From Nectonema munidae (lineage: Eukaryota > Nematomorpha > Nectonematoida > Nectonematidae): a stretch of DNA of 64,000 nucleotides. A program made the translations under genes and the position numbers. Position 1 is the first letter of the stretch. Every line of letters starts with the position of its first letter. The notes under the pieces are model-generated. The model did no database searches, had not been told where the DNA came from, and was given only the letters and a program-made list of their open reading frames with translations. This document shows, piece after piece, positions 43,649-56,689 of the stretch. The stretch spans positions 1 to 64,000 of the forward strand of contig JAUIRK010000633.1 of assembly GCA_030549495.1 (NCBI GenBank), read 5' to 3'.

Positions 43649-45480
43649 TAAAAATAAAATATCACTTTGAAAAGATCAGCAAACACCTGTTTATGGTTAA
43701 AGAAGTTGATTCTTGCTTTATGAAATATTTGATCTAGAATGTTGGAAAATTTTAAAGCAGGAAAATAAATAAAATTGTATAAGTGTAGGATATTGATAAG
43801 ATAGTCGCTATGTTCAGCTATAAACGTATAACGACAAGTTATCCACGTGAATTTATATAATATTCTTATAAGAAATATAATATATAAACTATTATTTTCA
43901 TTGATGTATTATAAGTCTTTCTATCTTTAAATTGCTACCACTCTTCCTGCACAATTTCCTAGTTAAATCATTGGGAAAATATTATAGGTTTTGCAGTTGA
44001 TTTAGTTAACGTAAAAATAACACTTTTTCGGATGCAAGCTTCATTCTAAATTAGGATTTAATAGAACTAATATAGATATAAAGATATTCCACCCACAAAC
44101 ATTTACCTATATTTTTGTATCGAAATTACAAGCTTCTCAAACTTCTGAATAGTCATGATCTCCTTTAATTTGATTTATCCCCCTTTAACCCATTTAATCC
44201 CAAGTTCTTGATTTTTCTGAACAAGCATCTTTACCTTTATAATTTGTCTAAATACTTCTATCGCTTTAAGCTCTAGCGACTGCTAAATCTGTTCTTTGAT
44301 TTATTTCACTTTTTATTATTTCAAAGATTACTGATTTTATGAAGAACGAAAAGCTCATTTAATCAATAAATCCAAATATTTCATTTTCCTTTGGAAAATT
44401 TATCGAAACTCTTTTCCTAAACTTTTGAACAGCGAGTGTGCCTGTTCGAACCCGGTTCTGACATCCCTCACTGAAAAGTGGTGACAGCAACTACTTTAAT
44501 AACAATGCATAACTTTACTATTCTTGGTAATTAAAATACTATTGAATCAAGGTAAATTTCTATTTTTAGTAGTAGGTTAACTTTCAATGAAGCAAAATAT
44601 CTGACTAAATATCATTTTAAAAACTAAAAATTTTTAAGTTCCCTATATCATATATTATCCAAATATTGGTATTGCTGACATAACAGAAAAATATTGTAAA
44701 TATTTATTTATTCAAAAAATGAGCAAAAACTCTCAATTTACATATACTGATAGTAATATTATTTTAAAAATAGTAAAACTTAATTTTACTACTTTTGGTA
44801 GACTTCTATAGTTGCGAAATAACCATTTTATTTTAAGTGGTAAAACTTCATTCTACCTCTTTTTGTTGATTTCTGCAGTTGTGAAATTAAATCTCATTAT
44901 TTTAAGCGCATAAATAACCCATAAATTTTATATTTTTCAAAAATAAACCCTTAAATTACCCGAATTTTGATAATTAAGCTCCGCAACCCGCAGTACTGAT
45001 ATTAAACCCACCCCACCGCCCATTTAAGAGTAGATCCACCCAATCCATACATATGCCTTCTTTCCTTCCTCGTCACTCCCCCTACACGCAGTGCTCAAGT
45101 GTGAGTAAGGAAAAATGCGCCCAAAACCGGATAACTTATCTTCGCTCTATCAAACCTTCCATCAAAATTGACGCAAATTGCCCCTTTCCAATGAAAACAC
45201 ACAGGATTAAGTTTACTTTAACTTTTTTTTTTAATTACGTTTTCCTATTTTGGGGCTTATATCCCAAATATCTTACAAAAAGGGATAGTTAAGATAGTTT
45301 TTTATAGTAAATATTCTTTTGTCAGGGGAAATTTGTATTTTCATGGTGGTTGAAAAAAGTATTTGGTTATTATTCAGCTTCTTCATGATGTTCTATTTTT
45401 CCTTAAACTTTGTTTATTTCAAATCTACTTGAATGAAACATGATGAACGTTTATAAATTCTACTGATGAAGTCCAAAATT
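43649..45480. other. intergenic, one ~72-bp tandem duplication
   Basis: At about 44,765-44,910 two ~72-base units line up (AAAACTT.ATT.TAC, then TTCT.(A/C)AGTTG(C/T)GAAAT, then TTATTTTAAG(T/C)G). Otherwise no features. The ORF at 45,053 is Ser/Pro-rich and not convincing. Confidence 0.4.
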
Positions 45481-45519
45481 CTTACTTAGATACGAAGATT
45501 TGCCAGGAGAAAATGTTTC

Positions 45520-47800
45520 GGAGGCGGGAGTTCCTCCATTCATAAAAGGCATGAAGAAGGATATGAGGGATGTCAATAGGACTATGAAATGCAGTATTCC
45601 CTTTGTCATACTTTGAAGAAAATAACGTTAACAATATTCGAAGCAAATTGTGTTTAGGGGGAATTCAAGCTTGGCAATTGCAAAATGTAGAAACTAATAA
45701 AGAACAAAGCAAAGAATGAAATCTTTAGGAGAGAGTGGAATTGGGCTTCTGTCAAACTTAAGATAAATTGCGTATATATACTGTGCGATGATAAGAGATG
45801 TATGAATTTGTGGAATGCTGCAATGTCACTCAAGACACATTTTAGGCGTAGACAAGTTATGAATTTGTGGATTGAGTATTTGCTCGAGGCGCTCTCAGTT
45901 TTGATGCTATTTCAATGTGATGCGCATTTAAAACAACTTATTTTGTTAAAGAGAGAAAAGATCTATTCATCTGTGTATACATAAACACACCCGCATGTAA
46001 AAATAACACCTACGCATACACCTGCATTGAAGGGGCAAAAACGCAAGAGAAATACAAATTGCGGACGTTACGTTGGAGATTTTGGCAAGCAATCATTTTA
46101 AATATTTAGTGAGTACTCGCAAATATAACTTTTTACCAAAGAAAAATGGATTGCATAACTCAAAGCTCAAAGTGAATTAATTAGTTCTTTTATTTAGCGA
46201 TTACAGATCGTACACGCCGGACGCCTCCTTTCTAGCTTTAACTTTTCGGCCGAAATTTAATTCGTTATCATCATCTGAATTATTATTTTATGAAATTATT
46301 ACCCACTTAATTTCAAAATGTTACAGTTTAGACAATTTTGTCTGTATAACACGTTTATACTCTAAATAATTTTTTTCCACACTATCATCTTGACTTTCGA
46401 GTGTATGTGAAATTTTTATAGAACATGAGATCAATGCCAAATATTAAACGAATATTTTTGAAAAAATTAGGCCAATGCTTTTACTGCTAAATATTAAAAA
46501 ATTTTCTTCAACGTGGTTATAAAGATACCACTTGTGCCTCAAATTTTTATTCTTTGAATTATGCTTGATTCAGTAACTTGATCACAAAATTCGACTTCAA
46601 ACATTTAAGGCCCTTGTAAGACTCTTCTAGCCCTATCCTCGTTCAACCCAAATCAAAAGGTCATCGAACTCCAATAAAAATATTTTGGGAAACATTTTTT
46701 GGATCAAAAATTTGCAATTAGGCTACCAATATGGATAGAAAGGAACATACTGTCATTGACTCCTCCAATCCAAAATTTATTTTTTGAGTCTTTGTGTGTT
46801 AGTAGATCAAGAAAAGGGCGTCTCATTTTGAAATTTGCATAGAAAATAGAATATCTAAAGTAACTTTTTTATTATACTAAAATTTACACGGGGATAATTT
46901 CGAGGTTTTTTTTGAGATGCTTGTATCAACAATGGCATAAATTGACTCCACTTTCATTTACGGGCATATATAGTCGCAAAAACAACAAAATTTCGGTTAA
47001 GATTCAATAACCTCATGTGGATTTCCAAGGATGATGAAAACGTATTTGCAATGGGTTTAAATTAAAAAAGTCTTGGTTGTTAGAGCTCGATGAACCCTTA
47101 ATCCAACATGAAAGGAGTTTCGTTAAAAAAGGATTCAAGACCATCCCTACCACCCACGGTTTCTAAAAGTGTTGCAATAGCCTACTTTTTGGTGAAAATG
47201 AAATTTAGGTGGGCAATTTTTTAAGAAATAAGTTTGCATTGTATAAAATAAATATTCAAATATTTTTCATGGCTTACATAGGACATAAGATAATGTAGTC
47301 AAAATTTCATTCAAAGCCAAATTTTTTTAACCATAAAAAATAATTAAAGTTTAAACTCTAAATTTAAGAATGGATGATAATCTTTTTCTTGTAATAATGA
47401 ATTTGTAGGAGAAAATTTTTAAGAAGAGTTTATTGAACTTGGAATGAAGAGTTCAAAACAAAGCTTGAAAAAAGGGTGAAAGAATTTCTACATTTTTTTA
47501 CTTCGTAGTGGCCAAATTAATGGAAAAATCTAAGAAGTTCTGGATCTAGCTAGAGTGATCAGGATAATTTCTATAATACATATGTTATTAGCAACGCCAT
47601 CTTATCAAATATTTTAATGTGAACACTTGATAAGTCACAAATTCAAGTATTTTGTTTCAAAAAAGAAAGTTTCAGCTTTTTGTTGATATCCTAAAAGTCT
47701 TTGTCATTGAAAGAAAACATTTTGGGCTTCAAGAGGCTCTCCATTCATAAAAGGCATGAAAAAGTATATAGGAGGGATGTAAATAGGATTCGTTTTTTAA
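45520..47800. repeat. pair of dispersed direct repeats ~2.2 kb apart
   Basis: CTCCATTCATAAAAGGCATG plus AGGGATGT.AATAGGA occurs at about 45,532-45,583 and again at about 47,740-47,790, preceded both times by a related ACATTT/TGTTTCGG phrase. The sequence between shows no coding capacity. They may be two copies of one unnamed dispersed repeat. Nothing else is recognised between 45.6 and 48.9 kb. Confidence 0.4.
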
Positions 47801-48954
47801 CCGATGCGGCAAAAGATCATGGAGATGAAAAACCCGCTTAAATTTTCCCTAGTCTGTATTTCAAATTATAAATTTGCAAGTTTCAATGTCAAAATTAGAG
47901 AAATTACTTGCAAAGGATAGAAATTTTAGGTATGAAAATACTTTAAATTATGTGATTTTTTATTAGATCTCTGTCAATTTTAGTTGTAAAAGCTTCCTTG
48001 ACCATGAGAATCAGCTTAAAAAATCTCAACTTGAAAAACACCTCAATTGTATCAGTTGAAATTTGAAATCACATCGCAACATCATCATCATCACTTCACA
48101 CCATCATCACCTTAAAATTTCACTAAGCCCTTTTTGAGACAAAAAAAGTAGTAAATATCTGAAAAAGAATATAAAAAAAGTATACTTTCCTTCCTTATAT
48201 ATTTCATTATACTCGCGCTTCAACATTTTGCACACAAAATCTCTTTCTTTGTTACAGGCGCAATTATTATTAGCAGCCGCGCAAATTTAATATGATAGAT
48301 ATTAAACGAAATCTTAATGACACTGCTGAAAACTATCTTTTCATGGAAAACATGTCTTTTTACACCTCAGATCATTTACCTCGTATCATTTCACCTTTTT
48401 GATAAAAAAAAAACTTCCTTATCATACTTCAAATTATTATTTGTGTCAGGCAAATGAAATATGCCAATATTTCTCCTTCTATTTCACAACAATGAGGATG
48501 GATGAAGACTTCATCTTAAAAGACATGTCTATATCTTATCCATGAAAGAAATGCTATTTCCTTGTTCTCACAGCAATGCATTGTATTTTTCACCATACAC
48601 ATTTATATATCTTAATATACCAGTGATAGCCAAAAAATAGAGAAAAAATCATTTTAAAATTAATCTTTTTACTGTAAAAACGGAAGGGCTGGATCAAATA
48701 CAAATGTATATGTATTTTAATTTTATTTAATACAAATTTGATGTTTTTATCTTTAAATTCAGGATAAATATTTTTGTATTTATAAAACTTGAGCAGTTTT
48801 TTTGATGTGAATTTTTGACTTGTAAAATCGAAGAAAGACGACATGTAAGTAAAACTAAACGATAACATGTGTGTAAATCGAATGAATAAAAATGATTATT
48901 TCATGATGTCGATTTGATAAAAAAAAACATATTGCACACACAAATTTGTGCCAC

Positions 48955-49110
48955 TTTTTATTTGGACCGTAGAGCATTTCTTGACCGGATGCCCTTCCTG
49001 ATGTCAACCGGATGGCATCAGATTAAACAAAAAGAAATTCTATTTCGGGAATATCGGGAATCGAACCTGAGACTTTTGGAATAAAATCCTTGAGATCTAA
49101 CGACCATATA
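48955..49110 (-). mobile_element. tRNA-derived SINE with RTE-like 3' part
   Basis: On the minus strand a B box GGTTCGATTCCCG is followed by ATGCCATCCGGTTGACATCA and GGAAGGGCATCCGGTCAAG. That second phrase is shared by many invertebrate SINEs and RTE LINEs, which suggests RTE-driven mobilisation. It differs from the other two SINE families here. Confidence 0.65.
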
Positions 49111-49299
49111 AAAATTCCCATGGGATCTTCATAAAGTTAGGTTTCAGAATGCAATGGCTATTTTCCAGCTCCGTGGCCAGTTTGAGATTGAACATTGATA
49201 AAATGAAAGTTACTACTATTATGAAAAAGTCATTAAACCAGCAAACACTTATTTCGTTCTGGAATTTAGCCGTAATGAATATTTCAGTAAATTTCGACC

Positions 49300-50556
49300 C
49301 CCACATATAACCTTTTATCCTCTGAGCACAGATGACGAAATCTGATCTTCCAGCTTTATATGTTCAGCAGATATACAGTTTTTAAAATATTACATTCAGG
49401 AAGTACTTCCAAACTTTGCTTAGCGGTATCAGCTTGCTTTTGGCGTTTTAACGAGTCACTTGGAACTTGAACACGAGAAATTTGATTAATGGTTGCTACA
49501 AATTAACTGTCTTTCAAGGATCAGGTCCTTTAAAACACCGATTCTCTGTGAAGCAATAGATTTTAAAATGATTAATCGTCACCGAATTGAACAAAAAATC
49601 GATCACTCACTGAGTTTGATTTGACAAAGTTAATTGCATGTTCAGTGTCGATTGCTTCTTGCATGCCTCCTCCAATATTCTTATGAAACAAATTCTGTAA
49701 GGAGCACAGATTTAAATCTAAAAAGAAAGTCTTTCACTTTTCCAGTCAATTGGGTGCAGTCTCATCGGATGCAATATTGATCAAATTAGTCAATAGAATA
49801 TTTTTATCATTAAAATAGACTGAGTCATTTCAGGTAAACATTTAATAAATAATTTTTTTCCTATCTAACATAGCCCAGAAGGATAGCTTGGTTATGAATT
49901 GTACTCTCATCAACCTGGATGGAAAACGTTGTCTTTTATATCAAGCAACTTCTGATCAACAAAATTCGACAATTCTTCCTATCTTGTAATAGTGTCATTT
50001 TAAAAGTCGAATTGTACTCGGTAGATGCATCTTTTCCTAGGATCTCATTTTCGCAAGCTTTGATAGCACGCTTGACAAGCAAATCGTCATAAACCCGAGG
50101 TGCTCCAACCTTGCCAATATTGTCAGAAGTTTAAGTGTCTTCGCTTTTGCTGTAGTCATCTTCTTTACAAAGGCACATAATTTGATTGGCTGTCTGTCTT
50201 TCTTTTCTATTCACAAAATATTCCCCATCTCTACCAACAGATGAAAGGAGCTTTGATTTCTGATGCTGTTCGAATGCGAATTATTTTTAAAAAAAAATTC
50301 AGCTTGCTATTAACGCTGTCCGAAATTACCCTATCTTCACGTACCATTTATATATGAATAAAAATTTTTAAAAAATATAGCCCTGCGTAATGGCTATGCA
50401 ATTTCGAAATTTTCAAATATAATGAGCACGTGCGTAATTAAACCCCATTTTTGTGCAATAGTTACAATTTCTTTATGGCTAGGAATTCTTTATGGACTAC
50501 CAGAGATGCTATGTGGACCACTTGTCGTCCACCTAGACCACGTTGAAAATCACTGC
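49300..50556 (-). pseudogene. ZBED5-like hAT transposase remnant
   Basis: The right edge has CAGTGATTTTCAACGTGGTC (minus strand), a typical end of ZBED5/Charlie-like hAT elements. Inside, minus-strand frames give FSIQVDESTIHNQAILLGYV, the 'F..QLDESTD......L.V.VR' box with the first catalytic Asp of this group. Further down are NFVKSNSVSDRFFVQFGDD and the degenerate remainder. Frames break often. The left edge is not resolved. Confidence 0.55.
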
Positions 50557-52927
50557 AGTCTAAAAAGGTTAGCCTGCCAACTGAGTTCTTAACAAATTCC
50601 TCATTGCGGTAAGTACGAAAATTTCAGTTTAAAAAACTATATTGAAGGAAGGCAGGAAATCTGTCTACTTGCACACTCACGAAAACGAAGAAATTCTACC
50701 GCCTTTTTTCTAATTTCTATAAAAATTTATCTCTTTAGACATTTCAATAAGCTCCATTTGCAGCTCCTCTGAAAATTCTGTTATTAAGTAAGTAAGGATA
50801 TGTGTAAAAGCCTTATAAGGCGACACTCAATGATCCAGAAGTCCGCAAGTTAGTTAAACTATCAATGGGAAAAATGCATTATAATTTATTATTACAAGAA
50901 TCTTTTCCGTCATAAAACGTCAGAAGTTGCGAAACACTATGACTGAGGAATTATTCAAAGATGAATCTACATCAGTCTAAGACTTAGTGAATAATTATAG
51001 AGTTGAAGTATAATAAGTATATTTGTTAAGTATTAGGATATATTGGTAGTGTATCTTCGGGAATTATGAGGGAGCTTATTGAATATTTGCTGAAATATAA
51101 AAGTGATGTCACACAGAATTTGTCAGAACAAAAATGAAAAGGTTCAGCCAGCATTAGCTATTAGTATAAAGGTATATCTATAATATTTGTATTAAAGCTA
51201 ATATTTTTTCCGTGAAGTAAAAAACAGAAAACCATTAAAAGTTGAAAGGGGTGAAGTCGTTGTACTTCTCAAGTTACACTTTTTAATTTTTCTGCTCTCG
51301 TTTACGAAGCTTCATGTTGATGTCTGTAGAAAATTTTGATACAGTAATTTTTTTCAATAATATATACGAAATAAATTGATATATAATATCTTTTCAATTA
51401 TGACAAATAATTTCATCGAGAAGGCACAATTACACCGCTTGTATCGCACAATGAAAAAAGGAGGCTTGATGCGTGATCGAACCCAAGACCTTGAGTTATA
51501 GAAGCCCAGAATCTAACCAACCTTACTCACGCCCCATACATAAACTATGATGCGCCAATGTTGTTGAAAATCGATATAGTATATGTGCGAGCTTGTGTCA
51601 TATTCAGATCCGCTACTTCTTTGTTACAATTATTAGTTTTGTCAATAAAAGAATAGAAATTGGAGATTAGTACGTCTGAAGGATATATTTTATGTATATT
51701 TTATTTTACATGTGAGAATATAAAGTTGACTTATACTAAATATATTCATAAAATCTTTAATCATAGGCAAGCGTGTTGTATTCCTTTACACCATTATCAC
51801 CTTTGCAATCATCATTTATATGCAAAAGGATGTAGAATTTTCTCGTCATCTCACATGAGTAATTATTTAAAATGGAATTTTGTTAAATTCTTCGAATTTT
51901 CATGATATAATCAGGGCTAAGTAATACGTATCATATAATGACAAATCGAGCATAAAACCTTTCCTTTCATAATGTTGTGATATATAATATATAATATATA
52001 TATATGGCATAGCTAAGACCTGATTCGACATTTTAGAGCGAATCGGGAAAAAATTAAATATTGCAGACGTGTATATAAATGATAAAAGAAATTTAAGCCT
52101 GTTGAAAAAGAACAGTTTTTCTTGATTTAGGTTGTAGCTTCTTTCACAAATCATTCTAATAATTGGAAGAACAAGCAAAAAATTGCTAAAAAAGAACTCT
52201 AAATCAACGGAGTTTAGTATACGCTGGATGCGTTTATCTTTGATTAGTGTTTAGCATTTTCATTCGTGACATCTCATTTTGCCTAAATGTAAGGTGTATT
52301 TTTTCTTAATTGATCAATTAAGATCAATTGATACTATTTTTTTAGAAGTAGCTTTCAGGTACATGAAGTTTTAATTAATTGTGATTTTATTTTAATTTCA
52401 AAAAGAAATTTTGAATGGCAATCTTAAAATATTATTTAATGGTTTTAAAATTTATGCAAAGTACTTACTCTTTAATACCAACTTAAAACATTTTACAGTA
52501 AAAATGAAGTATTCTTTCCCAAGTTGTTTATAAATTTTATATAGATGGGCGCAGAGCCGTTCGTCGAACCCCTTATTAAGCACTCACATGTTTGTGTACA
52601 TTAAGGTTATTTCAATTTTTATCATTCAAAGTTGACATCTTTGAATATTGTTCTATATAACTAAATATAACACTTAAATCCTTATTATTTAAAAAAAATT
52701 CGATTCATTGAACAATTATATATAGCCAGTAACTCACGCTGTTGTTTATTTTAAATATTGGCAATTCCACAGTTACAGAATAACACATTTTCCATAAATT
52801 GCAGTTTCAACATCTGTAACATTTATTTCGATGCAGATAAAAAAAAGTTTTATAGTTCTATGGCTTGCACCTACAAATTACTTCTGATAAAAAATTATGA
52901 AAAAAATCCAATATTTTGATAAATAAC
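50557..52927. other. intergenic, no genes recognised
   Basis: Very AT-rich, with runs of TATATA near 51,978-52,005. Apart from the SINE at 51.4 kb nothing is recognised. The frames at 51,660 and 51,900 overlap on opposite strands and carry no known motif. Confidence 0.4.
51415..51535 (-). mobile_element. tRNA-derived SINE, family 1, copy 2
   Basis: Reverse complement of the copy at 43.5 kb: GGGGCGTGAGTAAGGTTGG start, CAAGGTCTTGGGTTCGATCA B box, then GGTGTAATTGTGCCTTCTCG. The B box has one change (GATCA for GATCC). Confidence 0.75.
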
Positions 52928-53879
52928 CAGGGCGAGTAAAAGTCAATAAAGTCAACTTTATTTCTTAGAAGAATTTTAGTAAAGAATTATATCTGAAATA
53001 TAATCATAGCCATGATTTTAGAATTGAAGTTAATAAGGTCACTCAAAAATTTTAATAGAAAAACACAAGATATCAAAAAAACTAAAACAAATAAGATTGT
53101 TATAAATATGAAAATGAAGCATATTAGTGTTTACTTACCCTATAAAGACACGCAGTTTTGAAAATTAACTATTTTTTTTGCAAATGATTGATGTATGTAT
53201 GCTATTTATATACATGGTAAAACTGTTAGTTTACTAGACTAAAGGAAAATTACGATTTTTAGCCAAAAGTTTTTTTAACATTGAAAAAGATCGTTCAACA
53301 GAGCAAGTTGTTGCAGGGCATTTTTTTGGATTCAGATATATGCTTGGGGATATTTCTTCGTTGGTCATTTCTACTATTTTTTTCAAAACATTTTTTTCCA
53401 TTCTTTTGTTGAGATAATCGCGAATTTCACAATCATCTTCTTCAAATGATAAAGACTTCAACATATTGTAGGCATTGTATTGTGAAGGATGTGATTCAAT
53501 TTTTTCTATGATTTCAGCGAGTTTTATGTAATTCTGATTTATTTTTTTAACTGAATAAAAAGCTTTTCGTTTTCAACACTCTTTTTTAGCCTTTTTGACT
53601 AGAATACCATCTTCATCATCAAATTCTTGTAAAATTTTTCTGACAGCATGTAAGTTGTTACAGTAATAATTAGTGGCTAAGAAGCCCACTCTACAAAGGT
53701 TCAACTTTTATTAAATTTGAAAAGCACTTCAATAAGGCTTAACCCTATTAGTGCTGGGGCATAAAATGCCTTCTCCCTTCACTAAAAAATTAATTGTACA
53801 AAATTGACTTAATCATATCCCTTCAAATTTCGTGACTTTTCCTAAAATCGATAGCTGCATCTTTTGAAACCATTTTCAT

Positions 53880-55720
53880 GATAGTTAAATGACCCCTTCA
53901 TGTCCAAAACTGTCAATCAAAATCAAAAATTAAAATTTTTCAGCAAAATTTTGACATTATCTATACTTAACCTTATAACTTAGGATCTATATTATATAAT
54001 ACCCTGAAAATTTATAATTATATACAGTTTGGAACGCATATTACTTTATATATTTAATTTTTCAATAATCATGGCTACTTTTAGAAAATGTCAATCAAAA
54101 TTTTGATTGATCAAAAATATATCTAATAAAATATACCTTCAAATTTTACATAAAATATATGTTTTTATGCTAAATCGGTCATGCTGTTTTCATTTCTGGA
54201 CTCATTTTTTACATTTAGGATTTGAAAATACCTATAAGTATTAATTAAATTTGCGGTTTACTTTTGAAAATTGTCTCCAAAAACATTCCTTCACATTTTA
54301 CATAAATTATATGCGTTATACTAAATCGGCCATGCTGGTTTCATTTCTGGACTCATTTTTTACGTTTAGGATCTGGAAATACCTATAAGTGTTAATCAAA
54401 TTTGCGGTTTACTTCTAAAAATTATCTCCAAAAACATTCATCAAATTTTACAATGAAATATATGTGTTATACTAAATCGGCCATGCTGGTTTCATTTCTG
54501 GACTCATTTTTTACGTTTAGGATTTGAAAATACATTTAAGTGTTAAACAAATTTGCGGTTTACTTCTAAAAATTGTCTCCAAAAACATTCATTCAAATTT
54601 TACAATGAAATAAATGTTTATACCAAATCAACCATGCTGTTTTCATTTGTGAATTCATTTTTCACATTTAGAGGTTTTAAAATATCAGTCAAAATTTGCG
54701 GTTTACTTCTAAAAGCTATCTCCAAAAATATTCTCTCAATTTTACATGAAATATTTGTTTTTATACCAAATCGATCATGCTGTTTTCATTTTTGAACTCA
54801 TTTTTAACATTTAGGATTTGAAAATACCTATAAGTATAGATCAAATTTGCGGTTTCCTTCTGAAAATTGTCTCCAAAAATATTCTCTTGAAATATATGTT
54901 TTTATACCAAATAAATCATGCTGTTTTCATTTATGAACTCATTTTTTACATTTAGGATGTGAAAATACCTATAAGTGTTAATCAAATTTGCGGTTTACTT
55001 CTAAAAATTGTCTCCAAAAACATTCATTCAAATTTTACAATTAAATATATGTTTTTATACCAAATCAACCATGCTAGTTTCATTTATGGACTCAATTTTT
55101 GTAGTTTGAATTTGAAAATACTTATAAGTATCAATTAAATTTGCGTTTAGTTCTAAAATTTGTTTTTATAGCAAATAGATCATGATTATTTCATTTCTGA
55201 ACACAGTTTTCGCATTTAGATGTTTTACTGCTAGTGTCAATCAAATTTGCAGTTTATGTCTGAAAACTATATCCCAAAATATTTTCTCTAATTTTACATG
55301 AAATATATGTTTTTATACCAATTCGACCATGATAATTTTTATTTCTGAAATCATTTTTTGCATTTAGAGGTTTTAAATGTCTGAAAGTGTCAATCAAATT
55401 TTCGATTTACGTCTAATGTCTACAGAAATATTTTTGAAATTTAAATAAAATATCTCTTTTTATGCCAAATGGAAGATGCTGGTTTAATTTTTGGACTCAG
55501 GTTTGGCATTTATGGTTTTAAAATATCTGAAAGCTTGAATCAGATTTGCAGTTTACTTCTAGATACTGTCTTCAAAAATATTTTCAAAAAAATAAAATAT
55601 CTGTTTTATACCAAATCGACTATGCTTATTTTATTTCTGTACTGGATTTTGGATAATACAGTTAAAAAATATCTCGAAATAGCAATTGAATTTGTAATGT
55701 ATGCATGAAAATCAGTTCTG
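53880..55720 (+). repeat. satellite array 1, ~150-bp period, ~12 units
   Basis: Starts of the phrase CTGGACTCATTTTTTA or its variants fall at 54,196, 54,347, 54,498, 54,648, 54,792, 54,934, 55,087, 55,198, 55,345, 55,492 and 55,637, a spacing of 142-153 with one shortened unit of 111. Each unit also holds ATGCTG.TTTCATT, TTTGCGGTTTACTTCTAAAA and TTGTCTCCAAAAACATTC. Units at the right end are the most diverged. The short open frames in the array are not genes. Confidence 0.9.
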
Positions 55721-56689
55721 TAAAAAATTTCAAAAAATGGCTGCATATTAGGTATATAGTAAAAATAAACTTTTTTTTTGTATATTTTGTCTTATAATAC
55801 TTTCTACAATCATCTTGAGTATGAAATATTTATTAAAAAAAATAAAACGTATTATAAAATCTTTTGAAAATTTGTATGAGAGAAGGAACCAAGTTGAAAA
55901 CTAATTGAAAAGAGAACATGTGATCAAAACAAATAATTAAAAAAAATGTATCTTTACTAAATGGAAGATCTACCATGTTCTAATGAACTAGGAAGGGGTT
56001 TAATTATATACTTCAAAAAAGATTTTGACTGTGAAAAAGAAGTTCCTCTTTTACAAATGAAAAATATTTAAATCTATAGCTTATCATCTAGGATTACAGT
56101 TAACATTTAGCTACGATGGGTAGGAAATCTGAAAATTTAGAATAGGTCAGATTTATCAAAAATGGCACAGATGCCAATATGTGAGAATTTAGTCACTATC
56201 AAGATATTTTTAATTTAAATTGAATTTGTCCATCTTTTTCCTTTTGTGTCAAAGAGATAATTTTTTAGATGAAGAACGTTGATAACTTTTTATAATTGAA
56301 GAAAAAAACCTTTGAAATGAGATTGATTGACAAATATTCAGGCCTGAGAGGAAAAAAGTAATTTTATCCTTATAAAAAAATTTTCGAACACACATTGAAA
56401 AATATAAATTTCTAATGAAAAAAGAGCTACCAAGAAAGGATCATCATAGAATGAATACCAAAATTACATACTGTAAATTATAATATGATGTAGAGACTAC
56501 GAGCCGATAACGAATTTGTAGCCAAAAAGATGGAGATCCTATCGAGTTACATAAGTTACTGTAGAATGAAATATTTTGAGTGAATTAAACACCTAAAGTT
56601 GGTTTATTAAATAAATTAAGAAAATAATTACCAGAGAAAACTGCAAGTAGAAGTTATTTTTATGTTTATATATTTGACATTGATTTACA

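Noticed and set aside
45802-45984. 60-codon plus-strand frame with two NLW repeats
   Set aside because: The repeat comes from a short DNA duplication (TATGAATTTGTGGA) and there is no supporting splice site or homology.
45520-47800. Direct repeats considered as LTRs
   Set aside because: Only ~55 bases are shared, with no polymerase or structural gene, primer site or polypurine tract between them.
54553-55708. Two plus-strand frames in the satellite arrays
   Set aside because: They do not keep one frame across units and have no known motif; chance frames in the 150-bp repeats.
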